From Tsukamurella paurometabola (GTDB lineage Bacteria; Actinomycetota; Actinomycetes; Mycobacteriales; Mycobacteriaceae): DNA of 64,000 nucleotides. Shown piece by piece: positions 44,528 through 54,228 of this stretch (its first letter is position 1; every line of letters starts with the position of its first letter). The translations under genes and the position numbers were made by a program. Below the pieces are notes generated by a model. That model saw nothing but the letters and a program-made list of their open reading frames with translations, was not told the DNA's origin and did no database searches. The stretch spans positions 3,690,850 to 3,754,849 of the forward strand of contig NZ_LR131273.1 of assembly GCF_900631615.1 (NCBI RefSeq). Reading direction: 5' to 3'.

Positions 44528-47500
44528 ATGCTCACCGTGCACCGCTCCGAGCGCGGCGACGTCCTCCTGGACGCGCTCGCGGAGGTCCTCGCGGTGCCCG
44601 ACGCCGATCCGTTCGTCCCGGACCTGATCGCGGTCCCGGCCCGCGGCGTCGAACGGTGGATCGTCCAGGGATTGGCATCGCGGCTCGGGATCGCCGCGAA
44701 CATCGACTTCCCCACGCCCGCAGCGCTCGTCGCCGACGCGGTGGGCGCCGCCTCGGGCATCGCACCCGACGAGGATCCGTGGCGCGGTGAGCGTCTCGTG
44801 TGGCTGGTGCTCACCGCGATCGATGCGCTCGCCTTCGAACCCGGCGGGGCGGTCCTGGCCCGGCACCTGGGCGTGACCCGGCCGGGCGGGTGGGCCGAGC
44901 AGCCCGGACACCGTCCGCGCCGCCGGTACCCGACGGCCGACCTGTTGGCGGGGCTGCTGCGTGCGTACGGCGCGAACCGGCCCGGGATGCTGGCCGACTG
45001 GGCGGTCGGCAGGGACACCGACGGCCTGGGCGGCGAGCTGCCCGAGGACCTTCGCTGGCAGGCCGAGCTGTTCCGACGCGTCCGCGACCTCGCCGGTGTG
45101 CCCAGCCCCGCGGAGCGCCTGGACGGGGCGTGCGCGCGGCTGCGCGACGAGCCGGGCCTCGTCGACCTGCCCGGCAGGCTGTCCGTCTACGGTGCCACCC
45201 GGCTCCCCACGGACCAGATCGCGGTGTTCTCGGCACTGGCCGCAGGGCGCGCGGTGCACCTGTGGCTGCCGCACCCCAGCCCGGCGCTCTGGTCCGCGCG
45301 CTCCGCGGGGGCGGCGCCGCGGGCGGACGTGGTCCCCGCGCCTACACCCCGTACCGCTGCCGGCGCGGCGGCGAACCCGCTTCTGGCCTCGCTCGGGCGC
45401 GAGGCCCGCGAGCTGCAACAGCGCGTCGCCCCGATCGCGGACGCCGACGTGCACCACCCCGCCCCCGCCCGGCCCCCGACGTTGCTGGGCGCCCTGCAGG
45501 CCTCGATCGCCGACGACGCGCCGCTGATCGGGGACCACGTGCCCGACGGGACGCTCGAGTTCCACGCCTGCCACGGCGCGGCCCGCATGATCGAGGTGCT
45601 GCGCGAGCGATTGGTGCGGCTGTTCGAGGACGATCGCACGCTGGAGCCCCGTGACGTGCTCGTGAGCTGTCCGGACATCGAGACCTACGCGCCGTTGATC
45701 CGTTCCGCCTTCGGGCAGGCCGCCGCGGGGGCCGCGGCGCCGGAGCCGCTCGCCGCGGGCGAGCAGGTGCATCCGGGGCAGCGGCTGCGGGTGCGGCTCG
45801 CGGACCGGGCGCTGCGGTTCACCAACCCGCTGCTCGACGCCCTGGTCACCGTGCTGGAGATCGCCGACGGGCGCGCCACGGTCGCGCAGGTGCTCGACCT
45901 CGCTGCGACGGAACCGGTGCGCCGGCGGTACCGGTTCGGGGACTCCGACATCGAGCGGCTGCGCGCGTGGGCCGGTCCGTCGGGCGCCCGCTGGGGTCTC
46001 GATGCGGCCGGCCGCGAGCGGTACGGGCTGGGCGGATTCCCCCAGAACACGCTCGCCGCGGCCCTCGACCGCATCGTCCTCGGCGTGGTCGCCGACGAAT
46101 CGTCGGGGGAGTGGCTCGGTCTCGGGCTGCCGCTCGACGACGTGGACTCGACCGACATCGACCTCGTGGGCCGGTTCGCCGAGTTCCAGGCCGTGCTGAC
46201 CCGCGCGGCGGCCGACAGCCGCGGGCGGCGGCCCGCCCGTGCGTGGGCCGAGTCGCTGCAGCGGCTGGTCGGCGAGGTGGGCGCGGTGCCCGCCGCCGAT
46301 TCCTGGCAGGTGACCCAGGCGGGCCGTGAACTGACCGCCGCGCTGCGCGACGGCGCCGACCGGGACCTGACGCTCACCGAGGTCCGGGCGATGCTCGCCG
46401 CGCGGCTCGCCGCCAAGCCGACCCGGGCGAACTTCCGCACGGGTGAGCTCACGGTGTGCACGCTGGTGCCGATGCGCTCGGTACCGCACCGGGTGGTCGT
46501 GCTGCTCGGCCTCGACGACGAGGTCTTCCCGCGATCCACCCGCTACTCCGGCGACGACGTCCTGGGCCGGACGCCCTGCGCCGGGGAGCGGGATCCGCGT
46601 GCCGAGGACCGCGAGCTCTTCCTCGACGCCGTCACCAGCGCGACCGACCGGCTACTCGTCTTCTACACGGGCGCGGACCCGGTCAAGGGCACGCGGCGGC
46701 CCCCCGCGGTGCCCGCCTCGGAGCTGCGGGACGCCGCGCGGGCGCTGCTCGCCGACCAGGCCGCCGCCGGCCTGGAGTTCCGGCATCCGCTGCAGCCCTT
46801 CGACCCGGTGAACTTCGACCCGGACGCGTTCGGCCGGGGCGCACCCTTCTCCTTCGACCCGGCGGCGTATGCGGGCGCCGTCGCCGCCCTCACTCCGCCG
46901 GACCCGCCGGAACCCTTCCTGGCTGCGCCGCTGCTCGCCGCGGCGACCGAGGATGTGGACCTCGACGCACTGGTCCGGTTCTGCGAGCACCCGGTCAAGG
47001 CCTTCCTGCGGCAGCGCCTCGGCTTCAGCGTTCCCGACGCGGACGACGACCTCGCCGAGGCGCTGACCATCGCGCCCGACGGCCTGCAGAAGTGGGACAT
47101 CGGGGAGCGCATGCTCGCCTCCGCGCTGGCCGGTGTGCCGCCGGAGAAGTTCGCCGCCGCCGAGGTCCGGCGCGGCACCCTCCCTCCGTTCGCACTCGGC
47201 TCGGCGGTGCTGGGCGATATCGGCGCCACCGTCGATGAGCTCGCCCGCGTCGCGGGTCCGCTCATGACGGGCGCCGCGACGACCGTCGACGTCGCGGTGG
47301 ACGTGGGCGACGGGCGCAGGCTGGTCGGTTCGGTGCCGTCCGTCCGGCCCGACGGGGTGGTGCGCGCCTCCTTCTCCCGTCTCGCCCCGAAACACCGGGT
47401 GGCCGCGTGGATCGCGCTGCTGGCGCTCGCGGGGGCCGGCCACGACGGCGCGTCCGCCGTCGCGATCGGTCGCGCCCGGTTCCGCGGCGTGCTCACATCC

Positions 47501-47857
47501 CGGCTGCGGGTGCCGCCGGACCCCGCAGCGGTGCTCCGCACGCTCGTGGACCTGCGGGACCGCGGGCTGCGCGAGCCGCTGCCGCTGTTCCCCACGGCAT
47601 CGGCGGTGTACGTCGAACGCGGCGCGGCCGGCGCCCCGGCGCACCAGGCGCTGGATGCGGCGCGCGCCGAGTTCGAGGGGACGTTCGGCGACGGCCAGGA
47701 CAGATCGATCCGGTACGCCCTGGGGGAGAACGCCTTCGAGGACGCACTCACGCCACCGGTGGGGGACGAGGCGGCGTTCTCCCGCGCGAACACCCGGTTC
47801 GGTGCGCTCGCCGCCCGGTTGTGGGTCCCCATCGTCACGCACGAGGAGATGACCTGA
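44528..47857 (+). CDS. recC: Exonuclease V subunit gamma
   Basis: 1109 residues from ATG 44528, 7 nt after TAGAAC (44515-44520). N-terminal RecC features DLIAVPARGVERWIVQGLASRLGIAANIDFP and later TVCTLVPMRSVPHRVVVLLGLDDEVFPR and a C-terminal dead-nuclease fold. RecC scans for Chi and binds the 3' end in the RecBCD helicase-nuclease that processes double-strand breaks. The stop TGA (47855-47857) shares its A with the recB ATG. The order recC-recB-recD matches the M. tuberculosis operon. Confidence 0.93.
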   Translation: MLTVHRSERGDVLLDALAEVLAVPDADPFVPDLIAVPARGVERWIVQGLASRLGIAANIDFPTPAALVADAVGAASGIAPDEDPWRGERLVWLVLTAIDALAFEPGGAVLARHLGVTRPGGWAEQPGHRPRRRYPTADLLAGLLRAYGANRPGMLADWAVGRDTDGLGGELPEDLRWQAELFRRVRDLAGVPSPAERLDGACARLRDEPGLVDLPGRLSVYGATRLPTDQIAVFSALAAGRAVHLWLPHPSPALWSARSAGAAPRADVVPAPTPRTAAGAAANPLLASLGREARELQQRVAPIADADVHHPAPARPPTLLGALQASIADDAPLIGDHVPDGTLEFHACHGAARMIEVLRERLVRLFEDDRTLEPRDVLVSCPDIETYAPLIRSAFGQAAAGAAAPEPLAAGEQVHPGQRLRVRLADRALRFTNPLLDALVTVLEIADGRATVAQVLDLAATEPVRRRYRFGDSDIERLRAWAGPSGARWGLDAAGRERYGLGGFPQNTLAAALDRIVLGVVADESSGEWLGLGLPLDDVDSTDIDLVGRFAEFQAVLTRAAADSRGRRPARAWAESLQRLVGEVGAVPAADSWQVTQAGRELTAALRDGADRDLTLTEVRAMLAARLAAKPTRANFRTGELTVCTLVPMRSVPHRVVVLLGLDDEVFPRSTRYSGDDVLGRTPCAGERDPRAEDRELFLDAVTSATDRLLVFYTGADPVKGTRRPPAVPASELRDAARALLADQAAAGLEFRHPLQPFDPVNFDPDAFGRGAPFSFDPAAYAGAVAALTPPDPPEPFLAAPLLAAATEDVDLDALVRFCEHPVKAFLRQRLGFSVPDADDDLAEALTIAPDGLQKWDIGERMLASALAGVPPEKFAAAEVRRGTLPPFALGSAVLGDIGATVDELARVAGPLMTGAATTVDVAVDVGDGRRLVGSVPSVRPDGVVRASFSRLAPKHRVAAWIALLALAGAGHDGASAVAIGRARFRGVLTSRLRVPPDPAAVLRTLVDLRDRGLREPLPLFPTASAVYVERGAAGAPAHQALDAARAEFEGTFGDGQDRSIRYALGENAFEDALTPPVGDEAAFSRANTRFGALAARLWVPIVTHEEMT

Positions 47858-50800
47858 TGAGCCCGCGCGAACCGGTCCTGGGTGCCGCTCCGTTCGAGCT
47901 GACCGGCCCGCTCCCGGCCGGGCCCACCACCACCGTGCTCGAGGCGAGTGCGGGTACCGGCAAGACCTACGCGATCGTCGGGCTGCTGGCCCGGTACGTC
48001 GCCGAGGGCGTCGCCGAACTCGGGGAGATGCTGCTCATCACCTTCTCCCGCGCGGCCACCCAGGAGCTGCGCGAGCGCGCCCGGTCCCGGCTGCTGTCCG
48101 TCGAGCGGGCACTCCGCGATCCCGCAGCGGCCGCGGCGTCGGACGACGAGTTGATCCGACACCTCGCGACCGGCGACGCCGCCGAGGTCGCCGTCCGTCA
48201 CCGCCGGCTGGTGACCGCCCTCTCCGACTTCGACGCGGCCACGATCACCACCACGCACGGCTTCTGCCAGCGGATGCTCGACGCCCTCGGCCTCGCGGGC
48301 GATCTCGAGCCCGGCGCCGTCTTCGTCGAGGACGTCGACGACCTGGTGCAGGAGGTCGCCGAGGACGTCTACCTCGGCATGTTCGCCGGCCGCGAGCGCG
48401 CACCCTTCCCGCTCCCCGATGCACTGATCTACGCGCGCACCGTGGTCGCCAACCCGCGGGCCGCGATCACCCCGGCCGAGGCGGAGCCCGGCTCCGATAC
48501 CGGGCTCCGGGTCGAGTACGCGCGGATCGTGCGCCGCGAGGTGGACCGCCGCAAGCGCATGGGCCGGCTCCGCGACTACGACGACCTGCAGGGCCTCCTG
48601 CGGGACGCCCTCACCGACCTCGTGCACGGGCACCGGGCGCGGGCCCGGCTGCAGGCCCTCTACTCGGTGGTCCTCGTGGACGAGTTCCAGGACACGGACC
48701 CCGTGCAGTGGGACATCCTGCACGACGCCTTCCACGGCGCGAGCACGCTCGTCCTGGTCGGCGACCCGAAACAGGCGATCTACGCGTTCCGCGGCGCGGA
48801 GGTGACCAGCTACCTCAGGGCCGTCCGACTGGACGGAACGGTCAAGCGGGAACTGGACGTGAACCGGCGGTCGGACGCGCCCCTCGTACGGGCGCTGCAG
48901 CACCTCTACGGGGATGTGGCGTTCGGGGACCCGCTCATCGTCGCGGGATCCGTGGAGGCGCATCGCGCGACGTCCCGGCTCGCGGGCGGCGCACCTCTGC
49001 GGTTGCGGTACCTCGGCTCGAACGGTGTGGGGCCCAAGACCCAGTCCGGGATCCCGTACGTGCGGAACGTGCGGCCGGTCGTTCTCCGCGACGTCGCCGC
49101 CGATATCACCCGCACCCTCACCGCGGGCGAGCAGCTGGAGACGGCGCCCGGGGAGAGCCGCGCGCTGCGGCCCGGCGATGTGGCGGTGCTCGTGCGCAAG
49201 AACGCGCACGTCGCCGAGCTGCAGTCCTTGCTGCAGGAGTACGACGTGCCCGCCGTGGCCGCGGGCGGCGCCAGCGTGTTCACCACGGCGGCGGCCGTCG
49301 ACTGGCTGCGGGTGCTGCAAGCGCTCGAGAACCCCGGCCGTAGCGATCGCGCCCGGCTCGCCGCGCTCACGCCGCTGTTCGAGTTCACCGCGCGTGATCT
49401 CGACGAGCGCGGCGACGAGCTGGTCTCCGCGATCAGCGGGCGGCTGCGCACGCTCGCCGGGATCTTCGCGCGCTCCGGCTTCGCGGCGATGTTCGATGCG
49501 CTCGCGACCCGCTCCCGGTTCGACGAGCGGCTGCTCGGCCGCGCCGGCGGCGAGCGGATGCTCACGGATCTGCGGCACGTCGCCGAACTGGTGCAGCACG
49601 CCACCGTCACCCTCGGGCTCGGCCTCGCCGCCGCCACCCGGTGGCTCGCCGACCGGATCGCCGATCCCGGCCTCGGCGGCACCGCCGACCCCGCACGGCG
49701 CCTGGCCACCGACACCGCCGCGGTCCAGCTCATGACCGTGCACGCGAGCAAGGGACTGCAGTTCCCGGTCGTCTACCTGCCCTTCGGCTGGGACGACGGC
49801 TCCTTCGGCGGCAAGAAGACCTTCGTCTTCCACGACCAGAAGGGCGATCGTCTCATCGACGTCGGCGGCGAGTACGCGCCCGGGTTCGCGGAGCGGTACG
49901 CCGTCTCGCAGCAGGAGGCGGCGGGCGAGGAACTGCGCCTGCTCTACGTCGGTGCGACCCGCGCGCAGTCCCGCCTGGTGCTGTGGTGGGCGCCCGGCAC
50001 CACCACGCGGAGTTCGCCGCTGCACCGCCTCCTGTTCTCCGACGTGGGCGGCGGACGGGTCCCCGCCGCCCAGGCACCGATCCCACGCGACGCCGACGTG
50101 GGCCCGAAGCTGCGGGAATGGGCGGCGCCGATCGCAGCGGCCGTCTCGATCGAGGCGGTCGACCTCGCCGCGCCGCGGCCCGCGGCCTGGCGCCCGCAGG
50201 ATGTCGCGTACCCGGCGCTCGAGCTCGCCCGCGCGAGCCGCCGCATCGATCCCACGTGGCGGCGCACGAGCTACTCGGCGTTGGTCGCCGACGCCGCCCA
50301 CGGCCCGGCGGAGGCCGCGCCCGACACCGGAAGCGAACCGGAACAACCGGCCACCGACGACGAGCCGACCGAGGAGCCGATGGACGCCCCCGCAGATGCG
50401 GGGGGCGCACCGTCGTCCCGGATGAACGGCCTGTCGGGCGGTGCGGTCTTCGGCACCCTCGTGCACGAGATCCTCGAGCACGTCGACACCGGCGCCCCCG
50501 ACCTCGCGGCCGAGGTGCTCACCCGGTGCCGCGAGGCCGCCGAGTACGGCGCCACCGCGGACGATCCGGAGGAAGTGGCCGCGGCGCTCGTCGCGGTGCT
50601 GCACACGCCGCTCGGCACCGGCGACCTCGCGCACCTGACGCTCGCCGAGGTGGCACCGGGCGATCACCTCGCCGAGCTCGACTTCGAGCTGCCGCTCGGC
50701 GGCGACGGGCCCGCGGCCACGCTGTCGACGATCGCGGACCTGCTCGACGAGCACCTGCCGCCGGGGGACCCGCTCGCCCCGTACGCGGAACGGCTGCGGG

Positions 50801-51207
50801 AGGTACCGGGCGCCGCGTTGCGCGGCTACCTCACGGGCAGCATCGATTCGGTCCTGCGCATCGCGACGCCCGACGGCCCCCGGTTCACCGTGGTCGACTA
50901 CAAGACCAACCGGCTCGCGCGGGGCGACCTCACCACCGCCGACTACACCGCGGAGGCCATGGCACGGGAGATGATCTCCTCGCACTACGTACTGCAGGCG
51001 CTGCTGTACTCGGTGGCGCTGCATCGGTTCCTGTCCTGGCGCGTGCCGGGGTACGCGCCGCGGACCCACCTCGGGGTGGTGCAGTACCACTTCGTGCGGG
51101 CCATGATCGGCCCCGAGACGCCGCCCGGCGCCGGAGTCTTCGAGTGGCACCCCCCGGCGGAGTTGGTCGTCGAGGTGTCCGACGCGCTGGCGGGAGGCAC
51201 GCGATGA
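47857..51207 (+). CDS. recB: Exonuclease V subunit beta
   Basis: 1116 residues, ATG fused to the recC stop (TGATG). UvrD-like helicase: Walker A ASAGTGKT at 30-37, DEFQDTDPVQWD near 276, GDPKQAIYAFRGAE near 305, TVHASKGLQFPVVYLP near 627. The nuclease domain is C-terminal with VVDYKTNRLA at about residue 1013 (Asp-Lys catalytic pair) and the preceding HEI-type motif (TLVHEILEHVD). A glycine- and glutamate-rich linker joins the two parts. 3'-5' helicase and the only nuclease of the complex. The stop overlaps recD by four bases (ATGA). Confidence 0.95.
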   Translation: MSPREPVLGAAPFELTGPLPAGPTTTVLEASAGTGKTYAIVGLLARYVAEGVAELGEMLLITFSRAATQELRERARSRLLSVERALRDPAAAAASDDELIRHLATGDAAEVAVRHRRLVTALSDFDAATITTTHGFCQRMLDALGLAGDLEPGAVFVEDVDDLVQEVAEDVYLGMFAGRERAPFPLPDALIYARTVVANPRAAITPAEAEPGSDTGLRVEYARIVRREVDRRKRMGRLRDYDDLQGLLRDALTDLVHGHRARARLQALYSVVLVDEFQDTDPVQWDILHDAFHGASTLVLVGDPKQAIYAFRGAEVTSYLRAVRLDGTVKRELDVNRRSDAPLVRALQHLYGDVAFGDPLIVAGSVEAHRATSRLAGGAPLRLRYLGSNGVGPKTQSGIPYVRNVRPVVLRDVAADITRTLTAGEQLETAPGESRALRPGDVAVLVRKNAHVAELQSLLQEYDVPAVAAGGASVFTTAAAVDWLRVLQALENPGRSDRARLAALTPLFEFTARDLDERGDELVSAISGRLRTLAGIFARSGFAAMFDALATRSRFDERLLGRAGGERMLTDLRHVAELVQHATVTLGLGLAAATRWLADRIADPGLGGTADPARRLATDTAAVQLMTVHASKGLQFPVVYLPFGWDDGSFGGKKTFVFHDQKGDRLIDVGGEYAPGFAERYAVSQQEAAGEELRLLYVGATRAQSRLVLWWAPGTTTRSSPLHRLLFSDVGGGRVPAAQAPIPRDADVGPKLREWAAPIAAAVSIEAVDLAAPRPAAWRPQDVAYPALELARASRRIDPTWRRTSYSALVADAAHGPAEAAPDTGSEPEQPATDDEPTEEPMDAPADAGGAPSSRMNGLSGGAVFGTLVHEILEHVDTGAPDLAAEVLTRCREAAEYGATADDPEEVAAALVAVLHTPLGTGDLAHLTLAEVAPGDHLAELDFELPLGGDGPAATLSTIADLLDEHLPPGDPLAPYAERLREVPGAALRGYLTGSIDSVLRIATPDGPRFTVVDYKTNRLARGDLTTADYTAEAMAREMISSHYVLQALLYSVALHRFLSWRVPGYAPRTHLGVVQYHFVRAMIGPETPPGAGVFEWHPPAELVVEVSDALAGGTR

Positions 51208-53021
51208 CCACGACGGAGCCGACGCTGCTGGAGACGTTCGCCGCGGCGGGGGTGCTCGGCCCGGCCGACGTGCACGTCGCCGCCACGCTGGGGCGGCTGG
51301 GCGGCGAGTCCGATGAGGCCGTGCTGCTCGCCGCCGCGCTCGCCACCCGTGCCGTCCGGCTGGGCTCGGTGTGCCTCGAACTCTCGCGCCTGCGGGACGT
51401 GGCGGTCGACGGCGAGGGCGAGGTCGACGTGGCGGCGCTGCCCTGGCCCGACGATGCGGCGGTGCTCGACGGCCTGCGGCGCAGCCCGCTCGTGGTGGGA
51501 GCCGCGTCGGGCCCACTCCGGCCGCTGCGCCTCGTGGGCGACGAGCTGCTCTACCTCGACCGGTACCACCGGCAGGAGGAGACCGTCCGCGCGATCCTCG
51601 ACGCCCGGGCCGGGGCCGCCCCCGGCGTCGACGCCGCGCGGCTGCGCGCGGGCCTGCTCGCACGGTTCCCCGAGCCCGGGCCGGACCGGCAGCGGCTCGC
51701 CGCCGCAGCCTCGGTGCTCGGCCAGACCACCGTGCTCGCGGGCGGCCCGGGTACGGGCAAGACCTACACCGTCGCCCGGATCCTCGCGCTGCTCTTCGAC
51801 CAGCACGGACCCGAGCTGCGGGTCGGTCTCGCCGCGCCCACCGGCCGCGCGGCGGCGCAGCTCGCGGGCGAGGTCCGCGCGCAGGGCGCGACGCTCGGCC
51901 TGCCGCGGGAGATTCCCGCCCAGACGATCCACCGGATGCTCGGCTTCAAGCCCGGCAACGCCAGCCGGTTCCGGCACGACGCGACCAACCACCTGCCCTA
52001 CGACGTGGTGGTGGTCGACGAGACGTCCATGGTCTCGCTCACGATCATGTGTCGGCTGCTCGAGGCACTGCGCCCCGAAGCGCGCCTCATCCTGGTCGGC
52101 GACCCGGACCAGCTGGCCTCGGTCGACGCGGGCGCGGTTCTCGGCGACCTGGTCGCGCGCGGGGTGACGACGGCGCCGTCGCCCGAGTTGGAGGCGCTGC
52201 TGGCGGACGAGACCGCCCGGCCCGGCGGCGACGAGGCGGGCATCGACGACGCGGAGCTCGCGGACGCTCGCCGGGGCGTCGTGCGGTTGCGGCGGGGGCG
52301 CCGGTTCACGGGCGCGCTCGGCGAGCTGGCCGACGCGGTGCGCCGCGGCGACGCCGACCGGGTCGTCGAGCTGGCCCGCGCCGGCGGAGACGGCGCGATC
52401 GAGTGGTGCGAGCCCGACGATCTCGCGGGCCTGCGCGCCGACGTGGAGCGGGCGAGCGCGGTCACCGTCGGCGCGGCGCAACGGGGTCTCGCCGCGGAGG
52501 CGGCGACGGGGGTGCAGCTGCACCGGGTGCTGTGCGCTCATTCCGAGGGGCCGTCGGGCGTCACGCGCTGGGCGCAGCTGGCGGAGGAGTGGGCGGGCGT
52601 CCGCGGCGGCTCGGCCGGCTGGTACGCGGGTCAGCCCCTGCTCGTGACCGCGAACGACTACGACACCAAGGTCTACAACGGCGACGTGGGCGTCGTGATC
52701 GCGCACGACGGCGATGCGTCGGACCTGCGGGCCGCGTTCGCCCGCGGCGGCGACGTGGCCCTGCTGTACCCGAACCAGTTGGTCGCCGTGCGCACCGTCT
52801 ACGCCATGACGATCCACCGCAGCCAGGGCAGCCAGTACGAGGCGGTGTCCGTGGTGATCCCGCCCGCCGATTCGCGGCTGCTCACGCGGGAGCTGTTGTA
52901 CACGGCGATCACGCGTGCCCGGCAACGCGTCCGGCTCGTCGGAGGGGAGGACGCTCTGCGCGCCGGCGTCGAGCGGCAGGTGTTGCGGGCGAGCGGCCTC
53001 CGGGGTGACGCTGGGGTATGA
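51204..53021 (+). CDS. recD: Exonuclease V subunit alpha
   Basis: 605 residues. N-terminal RecD region, Walker A LAGGPGTGKTYTVARIL at about 180, helicase motifs QTIHRMLGF, VVVDETSMVSL, LVGDPDQLASVDAG, motif V/VI TIHRSQGSQYEAVSVV and LLYTAITRARQRVRLVG. It is the 5'-3' motor of RecBCD. ATG overlaps the recB stop as ATGA and its own stop overlaps the next gene in the same manner, so the four genes are translationally coupled. Confidence 0.95.
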   Translation: MTTTEPTLLETFAAAGVLGPADVHVAATLGRLGGESDEAVLLAAALATRAVRLGSVCLELSRLRDVAVDGEGEVDVAALPWPDDAAVLDGLRRSPLVVGAASGPLRPLRLVGDELLYLDRYHRQEETVRAILDARAGAAPGVDAARLRAGLLARFPEPGPDRQRLAAAASVLGQTTVLAGGPGTGKTYTVARILALLFDQHGPELRVGLAAPTGRAAAQLAGEVRAQGATLGLPREIPAQTIHRMLGFKPGNASRFRHDATNHLPYDVVVVDETSMVSLTIMCRLLEALRPEARLILVGDPDQLASVDAGAVLGDLVARGVTTAPSPELEALLADETARPGGDEAGIDDAELADARRGVVRLRRGRRFTGALGELADAVRRGDADRVVELARAGGDGAIEWCEPDDLAGLRADVERASAVTVGAAQRGLAAEAATGVQLHRVLCAHSEGPSGVTRWAQLAEEWAGVRGGSAGWYAGQPLLVTANDYDTKVYNGDVGVVIAHDGDASDLRAAFARGGDVALLYPNQLVAVRTVYAMTIHRSQGSQYEAVSVVIPPADSRLLTRELLYTAITRARQRVRLVGGEDALRAGVERQVLRASGLRGDAGV

Positions 53022-53908
53022 CCGATCGCGGGCGCGTCCTCATCCAAGGAGCAGGGGCCGTGTCCGCCGCGGCCGGCGCGCTCCTCGCGGGCACCGGTGA
53101 CGGGCGGGCCGAGGTCCGCGCCGCGTCCCGTCGCGACGACGTGATCCTCACCGCGGTCGATCCCCGCGGCGTGGTCTCGCACGTGCCGGTCGTCCGGTAC
53201 GCCGACGTCGAGCCCGGCACCGTCGACCTGCTGATCCTGACGTCCGCGCCGGGCGACCTGGACGACGAGGTGGCGGCGGCGCTGGTCGCCGCGCGCCCCG
53301 CCGCGATCGGGGTGACGAGCCCCGTGATCGGTGACGCGGCGATCGCGCAGCGGATGTTCGCCGGCGCGGAGGTGGCGACGCTGGCGCCGGGCCTCCTGTC
53401 GTTCGCGACATCGCGCGGCACGGAGACCCGAGCGGAGTTCTGGGTGCCGCCGCTCGCACCCCCGTTCGCCGCGGTCGCGGTGGAGGGGTCCGCGCGCGAC
53501 CTGCCGCGCCGGCTCGCCGCCGAGCATCCGAAGGTGATCGGGCGCGCGCCGGCGAAGACCGTCGCGGCCGTCGGGGCGGCGATGGTGCCGTACGCCGCGG
53601 AGCTGGCGATCGTCGGCGGCGACTGGCCGACGTTCCTGCGGCGGCTGCAACGCCCGGGGCGGGCGATGGCGGAGGCGATGCGCGCGGACGTCGGCGTCCC
53701 GGCGTTCGCGCCGCCGCCTCTCGTCGCCCGGGCTGCACTCCGGCAGCTGTGCCGGCGCGTCCCCTTCGACTTCCCCAAGTTCGCGGGCAACCACTTCGTC
53801 CGGCACGCCGGGCAGAGCCTGCGCATCCTCGACTCCTGGCGCGCGATGACCCCGCGTGCGACCCCAGCGCTGGACTCGCTCCGCGCGGACCTCGCCGCCG
53901 TCCTGTAG
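53018..53908 (+). CDS. Ketopantoate reductase-like protein
   Basis: 296 residues, ATG overlapping the recD stop (ATGA). NAD(P)-binding glycine loop VLIQGAGAVSAAAGALLAG at the N-terminus, DLLILTSAPGDLDDEVAAAL, and a C-terminal helical domain ending near FPKFAGNHFVRHAGQSLRILDSW. Overall the layout of PanE/ApbA proteins, but the sequence is divergent and the family lysine and Asn were not placed with certainty. Why it is coupled to recBCD is not clear; it may be an accessory or a neighbour by chance. Confidence 0.6.
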   Translation: MTDRGRVLIQGAGAVSAAAGALLAGTGDGRAEVRAASRRDDVILTAVDPRGVVSHVPVVRYADVEPGTVDLLILTSAPGDLDDEVAAALVAARPAAIGVTSPVIGDAAIAQRMFAGAEVATLAPGLLSFATSRGTETRAEFWVPPLAPPFAAVAVEGSARDLPRRLAAEHPKVIGRAPAKTVAAVGAAMVPYAAELAIVGGDWPTFLRRLQRPGRAMAEAMRADVGVPAFAPPPLVARAALRQLCRRVPFDFPKFAGNHFVRHAGQSLRILDSWRAMTPRATPALDSLRADLAAVL

Positions 53909-53947
53909 CCGGAGCGCCGCAGCTCGCGCGGGGCTCATGGCGCGGAT

Positions 53948-54217
53948 TCAGCCCGCGAAGACCGGTGTCGCGAAGACGAACAGCGCCATGAACGCCAGGT
54001 TGATGAAGTACGCGGCCTCGACGAGGCTCACGCTGATGAAGAAGGGCTGGAGCAGGCGGGACGCCGCCTCGGGCTGGCGTGCGATGCCCTCCACCAGCTT
54101 CGCCCCGGCGGTGCCGTTGCCGATGCCGGCGCCGATCGCTCCGCCGGCCATGATGAGCCCGCCCCCGGCGAGCGCCCCGGCGGTGATGATCGCGTTCGCG
54201 AGGTTCTGATCGGCCAT
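53948..54217 (-). CDS. Solitary ATP synthase F0 subunit c (AtpE paralogue)
   Basis: 89 residues from ATG 54217, GGAG in the 11-base gap after the glycosyltransferase stop. Two-helix hairpin with polar loop RQPE (47-50). Helix 1 contains [18 protein letters not shown]; helix 2 carries the proton-binding Glu67 in [14 protein letters not shown]. Strongly similar to mycobacterial AtpE but six residues longer at the N-terminus, and with Asn34 where M. tuberculosis has Asp28; Ala69 and Ile72 (A63, I66) are kept. No other atp gene is near it, so it is probably a second copy beside the housekeeping atp operon (not visible here). It is the third gene of a TetR-controlled operon; I infer a drug-tolerant or condition-specific rotor subunit. 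Confidence 0.88.
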   Translation of the reverse strand: MADQNLANAIITAGALAGGGLIMAGGAIGAGIGNGTAGAKLVEGIARQPEAASRLLQPFFISVSLVEAAYFINLAFMALFVFATPVFAG

Positions 54218-54228
54218 GACGGTTCTCC

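Noticed and set aside
46663-51663. 1666-residue ORF on the minus strand opposite recC/recB
   Set aside because: Low-complexity Arg-rich composition and no domains; recC and recB are unmistakable.
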